A DNA stretch of 64,000 bases from Amoebophrya sp. A120. Lineage: Eukaryota; Sar; Dinophyceae; Syndiniales; Amoebophryaceae. The stretch lies in the NCBI GenBank assembly GCA_905178155.1, contig CAJINV010000002.1:4326108-4390107 (forward strand), in the 5' to 3' direction. The first letter of the stretch is position 1, and every line of letters begins with the position of its first letter. Both the position numbers and the translations under genes were made by a program. Under the pieces are notes generated by a model that saw only the letters and a list, made by a program, of their open reading frames with translations, made no database searches and was not told the DNA's origin. Below, piece by piece: positions 13,101 to 23,975 of the stretch.

Positions 13101-13289
13101 ACAAACTCCGCTTTGATGGTAACAACTCCCACAACCGCTGGCGCTGCAGGACAAGAGGGTATTAGTACCGCATCAACAGCATACGCGGCCCTCGCCAGCC
13201 AGGTATCCAAAAAACAGCACCCGCCCTCGCGCCCAAGCTTGGAGGATGTGTCGAAAGCGTTGGAACAGGTGGCAAGACCGTCGCTGTGA
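10158..13289 (+). CDS. g2: SWEET/MtN3-like sugar transporter
   Basis: Exons 10158–10906, 11153–11262, 11418–11457, 11628–11842, 12160–12212, 12363–12794, 13053–13289; 1836 nt, 611 aa. Five introners plus one ordinary GT–AG intron (11458–11627, GTAAGT…TTCAG). About seven hydrophobic segments: one near residues 12–36 (FPVFMGWSAALSLLFPAF), then, after a Ser/Thr-rich insertion of about 200 residues, LPAITVWVLFSI, VSIPIAVAGVVVNLMIY, QLVVAVLIIFACIFFLG, ASVLGVPYYTSALFGMATA, MNFAAVCAAASWMLQGLLVA and IELFIGCLCYTIINACALVL. This layout and the Pro/Trp spacing resemble the two three-helix MtN3 repeats of SWEET sugar facilitators (known family: bidirectional sugar movement across plasma or vacuolar membranes). 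The C-terminal tail is disordered. Family call is moderate; the substrate cannot be read. Confidence 0.68.
10907..11147 (+). mobile_element. Introner, family K, single copy (intron 1 of g2)
   Basis: Long TIR starting TATGGGG and including CGTTACATTCTCAACTGT, inverted at the right end before CGCCATA. TSD CCGCT exact; 241 bp. Confidence 0.88.
11263..11412 (+). mobile_element. Introner, family B (intron 2 of g2)
   Basis: TATCCTGTGCAAAAATATCG … ACGATACTTTTGCAATGCATA reading inward; TSD GGTGG exact; 150 bp. Confidence 0.92.
11843..12154 (+). mobile_element. Introner, family L, single copy (intron 4 of g2)
   Basis: TIR TATGAAAGCCTCAG…GGAAATCCTCAAAGT, inverted at the right end (CTGAGGCTTTCATA). 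TSD AGCGG exact; 312 bp. Confidence 0.9.
12213..12357 (+). mobile_element. Introner, family B (intron 5 of g2)
   Basis: TATGAACTGCAAAAGTATCG … CGATATTTTTGCACAGCATA; TSD TGATC exact; 145 bp. Confidence 0.92.
12795..13047 (+). mobile_element. Introner, family A (intron 6 of g2)
   Basis: TATCAAATGTAAAAATGTCT … CATTTGATA; TSD GTGGC exact; 253 bp. Confidence 0.93.
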
Positions 13290-15680
13290 ACAAGGGACAG
13301 CGTTGTAGCGCTACTTTCTTCTACTTTTCGAACATCGAGAATACAAAACTTGTTTTCTAGAAAGCTAGCACATTTCATTGAAAAACGTCATGTTTCTTCA
13401 AAAACTAACAGCATATTTTCCTACAGAACCTAGAGCTACTGAAAAACCCGCGATAAGTTACTACCCCACTACTTTTATCTCGGCATCTCTACCCACGCAA
13501 ACAGGAATTTTATGGGTTGAAAATTTACCCGCAACGTGCACTACCCCGCCTACGATACTGATGCTATGTAGCTGCTTTCCACAAGAATAAGAGGACCCTA
13601 TACAAGTAGAAGCACCGCCTGGCCCGGCACTATGGCGCACAAGTGCCGCGCCGCCGCATTAGCCTGGAAGGTCGACTCAAGTTTGAGTGCAGGGCTTCGT
13701 AGGTCGTGCAGGGTAGTCTACATATCCCTGTACCATTGCTAAGAAGCGTGCACGTGGTGCGCATGACACCTGCCTTCTATTTTTACTCTAATTGCAACAC
13801 CTCCAAATCCTCCCGAGGGCTGGAGGGGTCGTGTTTCGAATTTCTCTCTAAAAGATATTGACAGGTTTCCATCGAATTTTTCCACTAACAGATTTATTCC
13901 AAACTAAATTGCTTAAACCTGCCACCTGGGGTTAATCAATTCAATATCCCAGCATCTGCGATATTGATACCTGTATAGCATGAAGCAGATCATGTTGACT
14001 TTACAATCCATTGGCATTGTCTTTTTGGCACTACAAGTACGAAGCGTTGCATTTTGTTGCATTTTTGTCTATTTCCTGCTGGTTGTGGTTGCCTGCTCTC
14101 GACGTCCTGAAAATTTGCGCGCAGCTGCTGCGCTGACCGCGGCTAGTTAGGCCGCGCGGGCGCTGCTGCCGCAAAACAACAGGATAGTTGAAGGTGCAGC
14201 AGCCTCGCAATCGCAACAGAAAGAACATTATCTCTCATTCTTAGTACATCTTCAAGATGAGCGGTCAAGGAGGAGCCGACTAGCGACCGAAAAGTAGTCT
14301 TTTTGTGACCGCTGGCACGCTTTATTTCTTGAAATTCACGATGAAAGATAGGACTTTCCTTTCACATACAGATTTGGACCAGGGAATAAATAGTATCAAA
14401 AAATCAACGCCTAAACGTAATCAGGAGGAGAATAAAAGCCTCTAAGTACTCCACTACGTCGTATGGGTACGAAAGGCAATAGTTCTAGAATTCCCCTTTT
14501 TGCAGCAGCTGCTACACGCCGATCATACCTACCAACCTGAGTGTGAACCTTATTCAAAAAAAAAATACCTATCCTTTTCCGTTTCGTCCGTATATTTTCT
14601 TCGTTTCGAGCTTTTCCTGTCTACACGTCCACGCACGCGCACCCATACCGAAACCACCAAAAGAACATCTCGGGTAGATGTCAAAAATGCAATGAATCGA
14701 TTTCAATTTTGTAGAGTTTCTTTTTGAAAGATTTGAAGCTACTTGTGGTCAGATGGACCAACATAGAACTTATGCTTATCCAAAGCGCCTGCGCTGCCTG
14801 ATGAAGAGTGCAAGGGCGTTATCCTTATGCTAGACGTGTTGCAAAGGATGCCAGTCATTCTCGTTCTTGGCGCTCTTCCACAGTGCATCTGCATCGGTAG
14901 CACGACTAAAAACCTCGGTAGCACGACTTGAGTCCTCGGTCTTGCTCTGACTGCGGTTCACAAATGAGATGGAGTCTCATCTCATCGTGTGCGGACAAAA
15001 GTCAAAAGAGCGTAGGCGGTTCGTGCTGTAATTTGGTGAAAAACGACGTAGGAGCGGCGTGCAGTTTAATTGTCGCACTCGTCCTGTCCTCTGACAAACA
15101 AATGAGGAAAAAATACTTCTTTTGATGACTCGTCGGACCGTTATGGTTATGCTGGTCGTGCACATTATTCCCCGGTGGTACTCGGTCTAACCGTCCTCGC
15201 AGCAGCATTAGTATATTTTTCGGTTCTCATCGTGCGCCCAAGTGTTGTTCGTCGTTCGTGCGTGCTATCGTAGTTCGCTTCTGACAATAAAGGAACACAA
15301 GCACGCGTAGTAGCAGGAAGTCGTCGTTCCATACGTCCTATATTACTGTTTGTTTTTCATCTTCGTAGTTGTTCTCAATAACGCGTCTTGTCGTCCATAT
15401 AGCTAGTAATACAGGACCATGACCACTGTGTTAATACCCATGTGTATGCTACGAAGGCTATCATTATGTTGTGTTATAGCTTTACCCACCCAACTCCAAG
15501 ACTTGTAAGTAAATTAAGTAAGCAAAAATTTGTAGCCCTCCCACAGTAGCCTACTTCATCAAAAACAAGATGTGGCCCCCCTCCAAAAACTTCCTGATCC
15601 TGAACCTGATGATGTCCATGTTGACTTAATAAGTTAAAGTTTTCAAAATTAAAAACCATCCGCATCCCTCCACAACCATC
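13290..15680. other. Intergenic g2–g3, no gene seen
   Basis: About 2.4 kb of mixed-composition sequence. Short frames (13378–13590, 14500–14727, 14928–15125, all +) carry no domain and do not link through introners. No TIR pair or RNA gene was recognised. Confidence 0.6.
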
Positions 15681-18600
15681 ATGAGTACTTCTCCTACAAC
15701 TTCCCCAGCCGTAAAACCCTCCGACCGCCTGAACGCGAACAACCGCCTCCCCGACGCCCCGACGAAAAAGAAAACCCCAGCGGGTGCTCCTGCGTTTCAA
15801 CCGAAAGCAAAGACGAAAGTTGGTTTCGCGGCCCACAGCTCTGGCGTGGCCACGGTGGCGAAGAATGTAGTTCAACATCCGAAGATAGTACTACAACAAA
15901 ATACTGGTAGCACGGGGGCGGATAGCAAAAGCGGGGGAGCAACAGCAACATCAGCGTCGGCTGGTAAAAATATCAAAAACCCAAAATCCTCAACCACTTC
16001 AGTAGCAGCTGCAAGTTCCCTACCGAAAACCCTGCCACCAGCAGTAGCAGGGAACATCAAGACGACGACAAAAAATCAGGGCAAGGTCGCAAAGCAAACC
16101 GAAACTCCTCCTGCAGGAGCTGCCCCCTCGACAAACGACAAGCATTCTCCTGGCGAAGATCTCGATGCGAGTCATGTCTCCTGGCCCGCTCACGAGGACC
16201 ACGAAGATCTTGACTATCAAATGTAAAAATGTCAGGGTCTGGAAACCTGTGATGCTGTGTGGCGTATCATGAGGAGGCGGCAATTGCTGGCTCAGCATGA
16301 CAAGTTTTTGAGCTTCTAGGTGTTGCCTATTCTGCATGACAAACTACGTTTCTGCATGACAGAAAAGTGGGGCTCTTTAGTAATGTGCATGACAGATTTA
16401 AGAGTCATGCCAGACAAGCATGACAAATCTCGCAATCTTCCAGACCCAGACATTTTTACATTTGATATTGACCACCACGAGACCATAGACTGGCCCATCG
16501 CGGGAGATAGCACGCATGGAAACAACAGTAAGGCAACAGCTGGAGGTGGTGGTTTTTCGCCGAAAACTTCCAGTACTGGTGATCGCACACAGGACCAAGA
16601 ACATCTTCATGCTGGACAAACTATAAAACAGAAACAGCCACGTCAACACTCCCGCCACGACCTTTCTTCGCCGAGTCGCTCCACGCACCACGAGGTCGCG
16701 GGCAACGCGCCTTTGATAGAAGGCGGGGAGTCCTCCGAAGAGCAAGGTCAGGGAGTAGATGAAAAACACGCCATCGTCCCAGTAGTGTACGACGGGCACG
16801 ACGAGGACCATGGGAGCTACAACGCAGACGAGTTGTACAACGTGGAAGGAGAGGAAGAAGAATTCTTTCATGATGGGGTCGCGGCTGACGACGGGTTTTA
16901 TCATGGCCATGGCGAGGATCATGATTATGGATATGATCATGATGATGAAACAAGAGCAGACCATGACCATTATAATGATCAACACGATGATCAACACGAT
17001 CAGCACTACTGGGACACGCTGCGAAACCACATGCACATGTACCACCAGCACATGCAACAGCAGAACCAGGAAACAAGAATAGAAGCGGAGCAGGCGTCGA
17101 CGAACAACAAGAGAAACATCTTTAAAGACATTTTTAACGCGCTCCATTACTTCCACACGAGTCTCGCGCACGGGCATAAGGTGCACTACCGGGATCCGGA
17201 CCACCACGAAGAGATTCAGCAGGAAATTAGAGAGAAAGAAAAAGCTCGGAAGGAGAAATACAGAAAGGCGAGGTTCCCCACCGATTCCCACCACGTCGGG
17301 GTGGTGAAGAACCCCAGTTTATTGGCGAGGGCGGGAGCGGGTGCATCCGCGAAAAACAGCATCGCCGCACGATCTTCCCGGTCCAGTGCGGCGCTGGATA
17401 GGTTGAAAGATGTAGTCGCCCACGTTTCGTACCGCGTGAATTACAGGGGCTCATCAAGTGGAACTTCTACATCCTCGAGAAAATCCTCAAAGGCCGCCGC
17501 TTTGGACCAAGCGAGAGAGCAGGCCGATGCGACCTGGGAGAGCTTTGAGGAAATGCACTTTGGCGGCGGTGTAGGTGCTGCTTCTGCAGCAAGAAGGTCA
17601 TCTTTGGCCACCTCTAGTACACCTGCATCAACCGAGCTAGCGATTATTCCTTTCGGTGGAGCCCACGACGAGGACTCAACATCTTTCACGCCCCCGCGCC
17701 GGCCCGGCGGGTCGACGTGGGGGGCCCCGAAGCCGGAGGGAGAGGGCATCAACACGTCGGCCATTGCCGGCATCATGGCCCGCCGGACGCAGGAGGCGCG
17801 AGCCAAAGCGCGGAGCACGGACGCGGCCGCGCGAAGGACGGCCCGGGCGAGTGAGAGGGCCATCCGGACGGCGAAGACGCAATATGCCAGGGAACAAATG
17901 TTGGAAAGCAAGACTGCGGGATGGGCCGCGGCACTCAAAACCGGGGGTGAAACAGGCGAGGACTCCTCGGAAGTTGTAAGGACCGAATCTGAAGAAAAAG
18001 TGCAGCGCCACCAGCAGGAGCTTCAGGGGAGTAGAGCAACGGGACTCGAACCTGTAGACAACGACGCCGAGGAGGAGGCTGCTCGAAGCACACACGGCGC
18101 CAGAACTACAAGTACCGCGCGAGAACATCATAGTAGCCGCACAGCAGGAGGGTCGTTGTCGGCAACATCTGCCGCCGGGCGTGCGACCGCAGGAGCCACG
18201 TCTTCTTCAAGTAGAATTGAGGCTCTAACCAGAAAGTCGCTGAAGCAGGGGATCGTGGAGAATTTAGAATACCAAGACGAGCAACAAAGAATGGCTTCGA
18301 GAAGTACTGCTGGTGGGGCGCACGTCGCACATGCAGCAAGACAGTCTTCATCTTCCCGAGCAACAGAGACCGCAAGGACCACAAGCGCAGTTCGAGCCAC
18401 TGCAAGAAGAACCGGGTCAGGTGTTGAAGTAGGTGATCATGAAGACACGACAAGAAGATCAAGTTCTATGCCGGGCGGTGATCATATTAGCACTTCTGGT
18501 ACAACTTCTAGACGGTCCACCAGAAAGAAACAGCCGGGCGATCGATTACAGCTGCGGCAAGAAGAGGCACACGACGCGGAGAAAGAGGAAGGACGAAGTG

Positions 18601-21600
18601 AAGACCTATTTGCATCAAACGCTAACAACTTCGGGGGCCTACAGCTTCTTACTCGTGAAAGTGAGAAGAGAAAAACATCCGAGCAGGACGAGCCGCGGAG
18701 CGTCAAGTTATTGCAGACTCAACAGACGTTTGGCCTTGGCCAACTAGAGCTACATGATCACGCGGAGGGGGAAGCTGCAGGGGTAGATGCGCTCATAATC
18801 GAGGAGGGAGGCACAGACGATCATGATGTCGATCCGACGACTCGTGCTTTTTTAGAGCAGCATGCCGCGCACTCGCACGGCTGGAGTAGAAGTGCTGCGG
18901 CCCAGCACTACACTAGCGAGGGAGAAGCGATGCCCCCGATGATGGGCGGTGGACCACCCGGACCTGCAAATAAAGGCTGGGGTGGAACTAGTACTACCCA
19001 TAAAAGCAGTATGGCAGCACAAAAAGGGTATTCCTATTCACTGAAACACGGTACTCGCGAGGGAGAAGCGATGCCCCCCGGACCCGCAAAGGGTGGAGGT
19101 TGGGGAACCACACATAAAGGCATGGCAGCACAAAAAGGGTATGCACCGAAGCACGGCACTAGCGAGGGAGAAGCGATACCCCCGATGGGCGGACCCGGTT
19201 GGGGACCTACTCCCTATAATAAAGGCATGGCAGGACAACCAGGAGGGTATAATGCTGCACCCATGACGGCGGATCCGTTTGGTAAGGTCGCCGCGAAGAA
19301 GGGAGGTGGTGGCCCGGGAAAAGGTGGTGGGAAAAAAGGGAAAGGGAAACAAGATCCCTCTGATATCCTGTGTGAAAACGACGTCCCCACGATGCCAGAG
19401 TCAAGATAGGGATTTTGCTACACAAACCAGCAGCTTTTGGCTGTCGCGCATGACAAGTTCGGGCTCGCAGTGTAATTGCGTTTAGCTATTACAGCTCGCT
19501 GCATCACAACTTAATCGCCCGATGCTGATTCTAGCATTACAAATTTCCAGATAGCATCAGAAAATGGAGGCTCTCATCGGGCTGTGCATGAAAGATGGTT
19601 TAGGCTTACAGATTTGCATGACAACTTTGCGAAACAGCGCAATCTTGCAGATTTTGCATGCTAAACAGCGCTCTCTTCTATGTTTTTGGCGTATGTGATT
19701 TATCCATAGATTAACATGAAAGCCGTGCTGCAGGGTCCAGTATCCTTGTTGCTGGTGTCCTGGTTGTGCTTTCTATATGTGTCGCGAGTAAGGATTGTTG
19801 GCGTTGTTGGCGAAAGTGTGAGGCAAAAAAGTTGGTATAGTTGGCGAGTTGGTATAGTGGCCGGGAGATGATGGTGATGGCACTTCGGTGCCCACCTGAC
19901 CTACCTTCCCTGCGTGACAGCCATCTGCGGCCGTTTGCAAAGGGGGAGGCAAAGTGTGCCGCACTTCTGTTTAGCATGACAATTTTGCGAAGGTGGGGAG
20001 GACGTTTTTACGCAGGATATCTGAGTGGTATGAACCAGACCACCACGACCACTATGGGAACAAAGTGAACATGTCCGAGACGTCCTCCGAGGTGGCCAGG
20101 AAGGAGCTGGACATGCACTTCTACCCCATCGTCTCGGTACTTTACCCGGTGGTTCAGATTTTCATGTTTTACGCCGTCGCAAACAAGACCGAGGATTCTT
20201 TACGGGACTACAATCTCAAGTACGGAATTCGGGCGTTCAAAAACCGGACCTGCTTCCTCACCGAGAAGCCCTTCGAATACAGTGGGTGTCCCTGGTTCGT
20301 CGACATCAGGAGTGAGGCGATCCGCTACGTCTCCTACGCATTTGCCCACACGGATACCGGGCACCTTTTGAACAACATCATTTTCGAACTCCTTTTTGTA
20401 TGCAGGAGTGCAAAAGCATCGTACTAGTATAAATCGCAATACAAATTGGCTCAGCATTACAAATTGAATTTGTAATGCGGATTTACCTTAACAAGTAGAT
20501 TTGTAATGCATGACTGCGATTACTACGAGTACGATACTTTTGCACAGGATATTTTGGCCCGAGTCTGGAAATGGTGCACGGCACCGCGCGCATGCTGCCC
20601 TTGGTGCTTTTGGCCATTCTCGGCGGCAGTCTCACCACGGCCGCGGATATCAACTGTAAAAATGTCTGGGTCTGGAAGAATTCATGTTTGTCATGCTTGT
20701 CTGGCATGATTCTTAAATCTGTCATGCACGTTACCCAAGAGGTGCGTTTTTCTGTGATGCAGAAGCGCAGTTTGTCATGCAGAATAGGCAACACCTAGGA
20801 GCTCAGAAATTTGTCATGCTGAGCCAGCATCTGTAGCCTCATCATGAGACGCCACCCAGCATCACAAGTTTCCAGACCCAGACATTTTTACATTTGATAG
20901 CGGAAGACCCAACGCAACTCGTGGTCGGGAGTTCCGGCTATGCCTACGGACTGGTGGCGATGCAGATCGCGAATCTCGCTATGAACTGGCACGAGTTATC
21001 AAATGCAAAAATGTCCGGGTCTGGAAGGTTGCGAGATTTGTCATGCTTTTCTGGCATGACCAAAAAGTTTGTGATGCGTGTCCAAGAAAAGACTTCTTCG
21101 CCACCTGTCATGCAAAAACGCAGTTTGTCATGCGAAAAACGCAACACGTACACAAAAAAGCGCAGATACTTATTTCTCATGCTTGGCTGTGTATTACAGA
21201 ACATTCATTATTCCCAACGCAGCATTACAAGTTTCCAGACCTTGACACTTTTGCAATCCATATGAGTATGACCACCGCTATTTCCACTTCAACCACGAAC
21301 AGACGCTGAAGATGCGGCAGTCCTACGTGTTTTTGGCCACTATTTTAACTTTCGTCCTCATGATGTCCTTTTCTACTGTGCAGTCGATGGACGGCGGCGG
21401 GGTGTCCCACTCCGCGCACATGGGCGGCGCCATCTGCGGGCTCTTGTTCGCAGCGCTGTTCTGTCGAAACGTGGTCAAGTATCCGAGTGCACAGCCTCCC
21501 CTCCCCCTCATTTGAAGGATATAAACAGCAACGCAAGCGCTGGCATACTCATACATGCAGCTTTTGCATGACAAGTTCGCGACCGACTCTGGTTCTGTTC

Positions 21601-22317
21601 CGGCTTCCGGAACCTGTCATGCAAGAAGTGCCAAAGATAAAAGGGTTGACTTGAATATTTTACATTACAAATGAGGGGGACGAAGGGGAGTTGTGCATTG
21701 TCATATCAATCGGGGCAGCGAGGGAAAAGTACAGGTCGCCTGCGGAATCACAGCGGCGGTCTACGTAATGGTGCTACGCCCTGCAAATTATTGGTCTGGG
21801 TCTGGAACGAAATCAAAAATGCAAGGAGTTCTTGTAGTGGTTGTAGTAATGCTTGGAGCAACACGTACTGATGCTTGTCCCTTGCCCGCCTGAACGCAGG
21901 ACGAACAGGATTTGTCATGCGCATGCGCAATACGCACTGCATAAAAGAAGTAACCGATGATCAAAAATTTGTGTTGTTTTGCCGACGAAAGTCAAAGTCT
22001 TCTGGCCAGCAGCAGAGCCATGTATGAAACTTGTGATAATTTTCCAGTGACCCAGACCAAAAACAATTTGCAATCCATAGGTTCTGATCATCCACATATC
22101 GAACTCGGGAGAAGGCACCGGTACGGAAGCTCCGGTGAGTTTACTTTCCGGGCAAATTCACTCCTGCCGGGCAAACGCGGGCGGGTTGGCCGCGGGACAC
22201 TGCTGTCTCTCGGAGAGCAAACAGGCAGAGCGCTGTGCTGCCGCAGCGGAAACGACGACAACGGGAGAGCCAAGTTCCTCTGACACTACATCGACGACAG
22301 CCCTGCCCTTGCCGTGA
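15681..22317 (+). CDS. g3: rhomboid-family intramembrane serine protease with ~1.1-kb-residue N-terminal extension
   Basis: Exons 15681–16214, 16473–19363, 20025–20398, 20557–20647, 20905–20996, 21268–21479, 21711–21774, 22085–22317; 4491 nt, 1496 aa; all seven introns are introners. Residues 1–1140 are low complexity: Lys/Ala/Thr-rich, a His/Asp-rich block (encoded about 16790–17060), Ala/Arg helices, then three Gly/Pro repeats built on EGEAMPP…KGYxxKHGT (18900–19260). The C-terminal ~300 residues are a rhomboid core: GHLLNN (His1255, Asn1259; oxyanion side chains by family knowledge), LEMVHGTAR, nucleophile motif GSSG with Ser1307, and AHMGG with catalytic His1378, in hydrophobic segments. 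It would cleave transmembrane substrates inside the membrane. A short Cys/Ala/Thr tail follows. The 656-bp introner at 19364 is what joins the extension to the protease. Confidence 0.85.
16215..16467 (+). mobile_element. Introner, family A (intron 1 of g3)
   Basis: TATCAAATGTAAAAATGTCA … CATTTGATA; TSD TTGAC exact; 253 bp. Very similar to the copy at 12795–13047, which suggests recent spread. Confidence 0.93.
19364..20019 (+). mobile_element. Introner, family H, enlarged (intron 2 of g3)
   Basis: Ends TATCCTGTGTGAAAACG…GTCCCCAC and GTGGGGAGGACG…GCAGGATA, inverted; TSD TCTGA exact; 656 bp, twice the usual size. The 5' part resembles the copy at 59459–59770. The extra sequence in the middle includes GTTGGTATAG twice near 19830–19860 and may be a nested insertion. 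Confidence 0.85.
20399..20551 (+). mobile_element. Introner, family B (intron 3 of g3)
   Basis: TATGCAGGAGTGCAAAAGCA … ACGATACTTTTGCACAGGATA in two inverted halves; TSD TTTTG exact; 153 bp. Confidence 0.92.
20648..20899 (+). mobile_element. Introner, family A (intron 4 of g3)
   Basis: TATCAACTGTAAAAATGTCT … CATTTGATA; TSD GCGGA exact; 252 bp. The interior runs in the opposite orientation to 16215–16467, as expected for a palindromic-ended element inserting either way. Confidence 0.93.
20997..21262 (+). mobile_element. Introner, family A (intron 5 of g3)
   Basis: TATCAAATGCAAAAATGTCC … GCAATCCATA; TSD CGAGT/TGAGT; 266 bp. Confidence 0.9.
21480..21705 (+). mobile_element. Introner, family G (intron 6 of g3)
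   Basis: Inverted ends around GAGTGCACA…CCTCCCC and GGGGAGTTGTGCATT; starts TATCC, ends TCATA; TSD TCAAG/TCAAT; 226 bp. Confidence 0.87.
21775..22079 (+). mobile_element. Introner, family A, diverged (intron 7 of g3)
   Basis: Left end TACGCCCTGCAAATT then TTGGTCTGGGTCTGG; right end TGACCCAGACCAAAAAC…GCAATCCATA. TSD GGTGC/GGTTC; 305 bp. The left arm has lost a few bases relative to the right. Confidence 0.82.
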
Positions 22318-23975
22318 TGATGTTCTTTGAGTTAAGACATATTGTTCTATGTTGTGCAACTTCTGGAAAAGTAGATATACAGCTGCGCTGCTGATGTTCT
22401 TGTTCATCCCATTGTTCATGATAGCAGAAGCCGCGACGTGTCCACGACGAAGATTCCTATTCCTACAGAAGTAAAAGCGCAATTTTGTTTCTCAATCTAG
22501 CAAAACCAAAAAGATTAAAAAAAAAATCTACTACTTGGCCTGCAGTATGTATAATAATCACGACCAACCACGGTCGTCAAGACGACCCGCGGAACCTCCA
22601 CGCAAGAACATCAAGAACAAATTATAAATAGGTCGGCAATTATTCCCGTACAACTGGTACAACTGCTTGGTCCACCAGCAGCACCACGACCAGCAGAGGT
22701 CATCAAATTCAAACTGATGAACCGCTGCAACAATAGTACACGTCAGTAGGACTACTGCAGCCGCTACCGTGCAACTTCTGACTGGCTGCTGTGGTTCTAC
22801 TCGTCGTGGTTGTCCTCCTTGTTCCCTTAATGCTTGCAGACGAGAAGACTACATAGCCCCTAACAATGCTATCTCTCTACGTCACAGTCACCGCCTCTCC
22901 CCCTCCTCTCGTTTGCTTTTCTCGTTTCGTTCGATCTTGTGATGCGATAGTACAACCTTGATGAAGACCTCGGACCGGCGATCATTCACTTGTCTTCGTT
23001 TTTACCATCATATTCATATGCAGACCCGGAGGCTCGTTCAAAATTACTTATTCGAAATTCGTGTAACAGTAAGCAGAATTATTTGTGATTCTCTCCCCGT
23101 CGTGGTCGTTCTGCCGAACAAGCTGCCCTTTGCGGTTTTCGGTTTCGTCAAGGAACTGGAAGTTTTTGCGTGGTCAACTCGATTCTTTTCGTGTCGTGCG
23201 TAAGTTCTCTTACGAATAACAATAATTTGTGCGAAAAATAAAGGCACACAGCCCATCTCAAAGTCAAAGTTCTTGTTTATTCGTAAAATAAACAGGACCT
23301 GGCCCTTCAGCTGCAAGAATAGCCTCCATTTGCTTTGAAAATTCTCTATCTGTCTCCTACCACTTCAACACGAACACAACGAGACGCCACACGGTGGCTG
23401 CTCTAAAAAGACATCATTATCGACATTAACCACGACGAGCCAACATAATTTCTGTTGCTGTTCTCTCTTCAGCTCTTCATTGAAAATTACCACTTCACGC
23501 ATAACAACATTACAGATTTGAAAAACGGGATTTGTAATGCAAAAATAACGTGATGGCATTTACGTGCGGTAAGGCCACTAGCATTACAGATTTGATGCCA
23601 TTTAGAGTTTGTAATGCACAGGACCCATTATTGTGTAGTAGACCTTCCGCTTAAAGATATCACGGTAGGCAAGAATATGGATATATATATTTTTCGACCC
23701 GTCAGTTAACAGCTCTCGAAAGTCCAACTACACAATACGCATTACAGATTTGAAGAGGAGAGGAAAAACGCAGGACAAGTTTGAATTTTAGAAAGACCAA
23801 GAAACAAAAAGCAAGAAGATTGAAAAAAGGAAAATGTGAACGTGGAAGAAAAAGAAGAAGTTGGGGCCTTAGTGTTCTCTTGTTCACCGGCTCAGGCGAA
23901 GGCACCCACTTCGGTGGTGAGTGAGTCCATGAAATAAAATACCCTCGAACAAGTCTCTTCAGCGAATCGACCAAA
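22318..23975. other. Intergenic g3–g4
   Basis: No gene recognised. Around 23500–23760 there are introner-like words (GCATTACAGATTTG twice, TTTGTAATGC twice) and a small inverted-repeat element (listed separately). The rest is AT-rich with no clear structure. Confidence 0.6.
23629..23737. mobile_element. Candidate non-coding introner-like element upstream of g4
   Basis: Starts TATTGTGTAGTAG and ends CAACTACACAATA (inverted, imperfect), flanked by CCCAT and CGCAT (one mismatch), matching the TAT…ATA plus 5-bp rule. 109 bp, AT-rich interior. If real, it is the only such element seen outside coding sequence, perhaps in the g4 5' UTR. The short TIR makes chance possible. Confidence 0.4.

Noticed and set aside
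16398-17294. 298-codon open frame on the minus strand
   Set aside because: It is the antisense of the His/Asp-rich block of g3; the bias of that block removes stops on the other strand. No domain and no splice continuity.
15681-19409. Treating the long low-complexity frame and the rhomboid as two genes
   Set aside because: The apparent stop at 19407 is inside a family H introner with exact TSD TCTGA; the frame continues into the rhomboid after removal.
19830-19900. GGTATAGTGG words resembling a tRNA A-box
   Set aside because: No matching B-box or cloverleaf; it lies inside the 656-bp introner.
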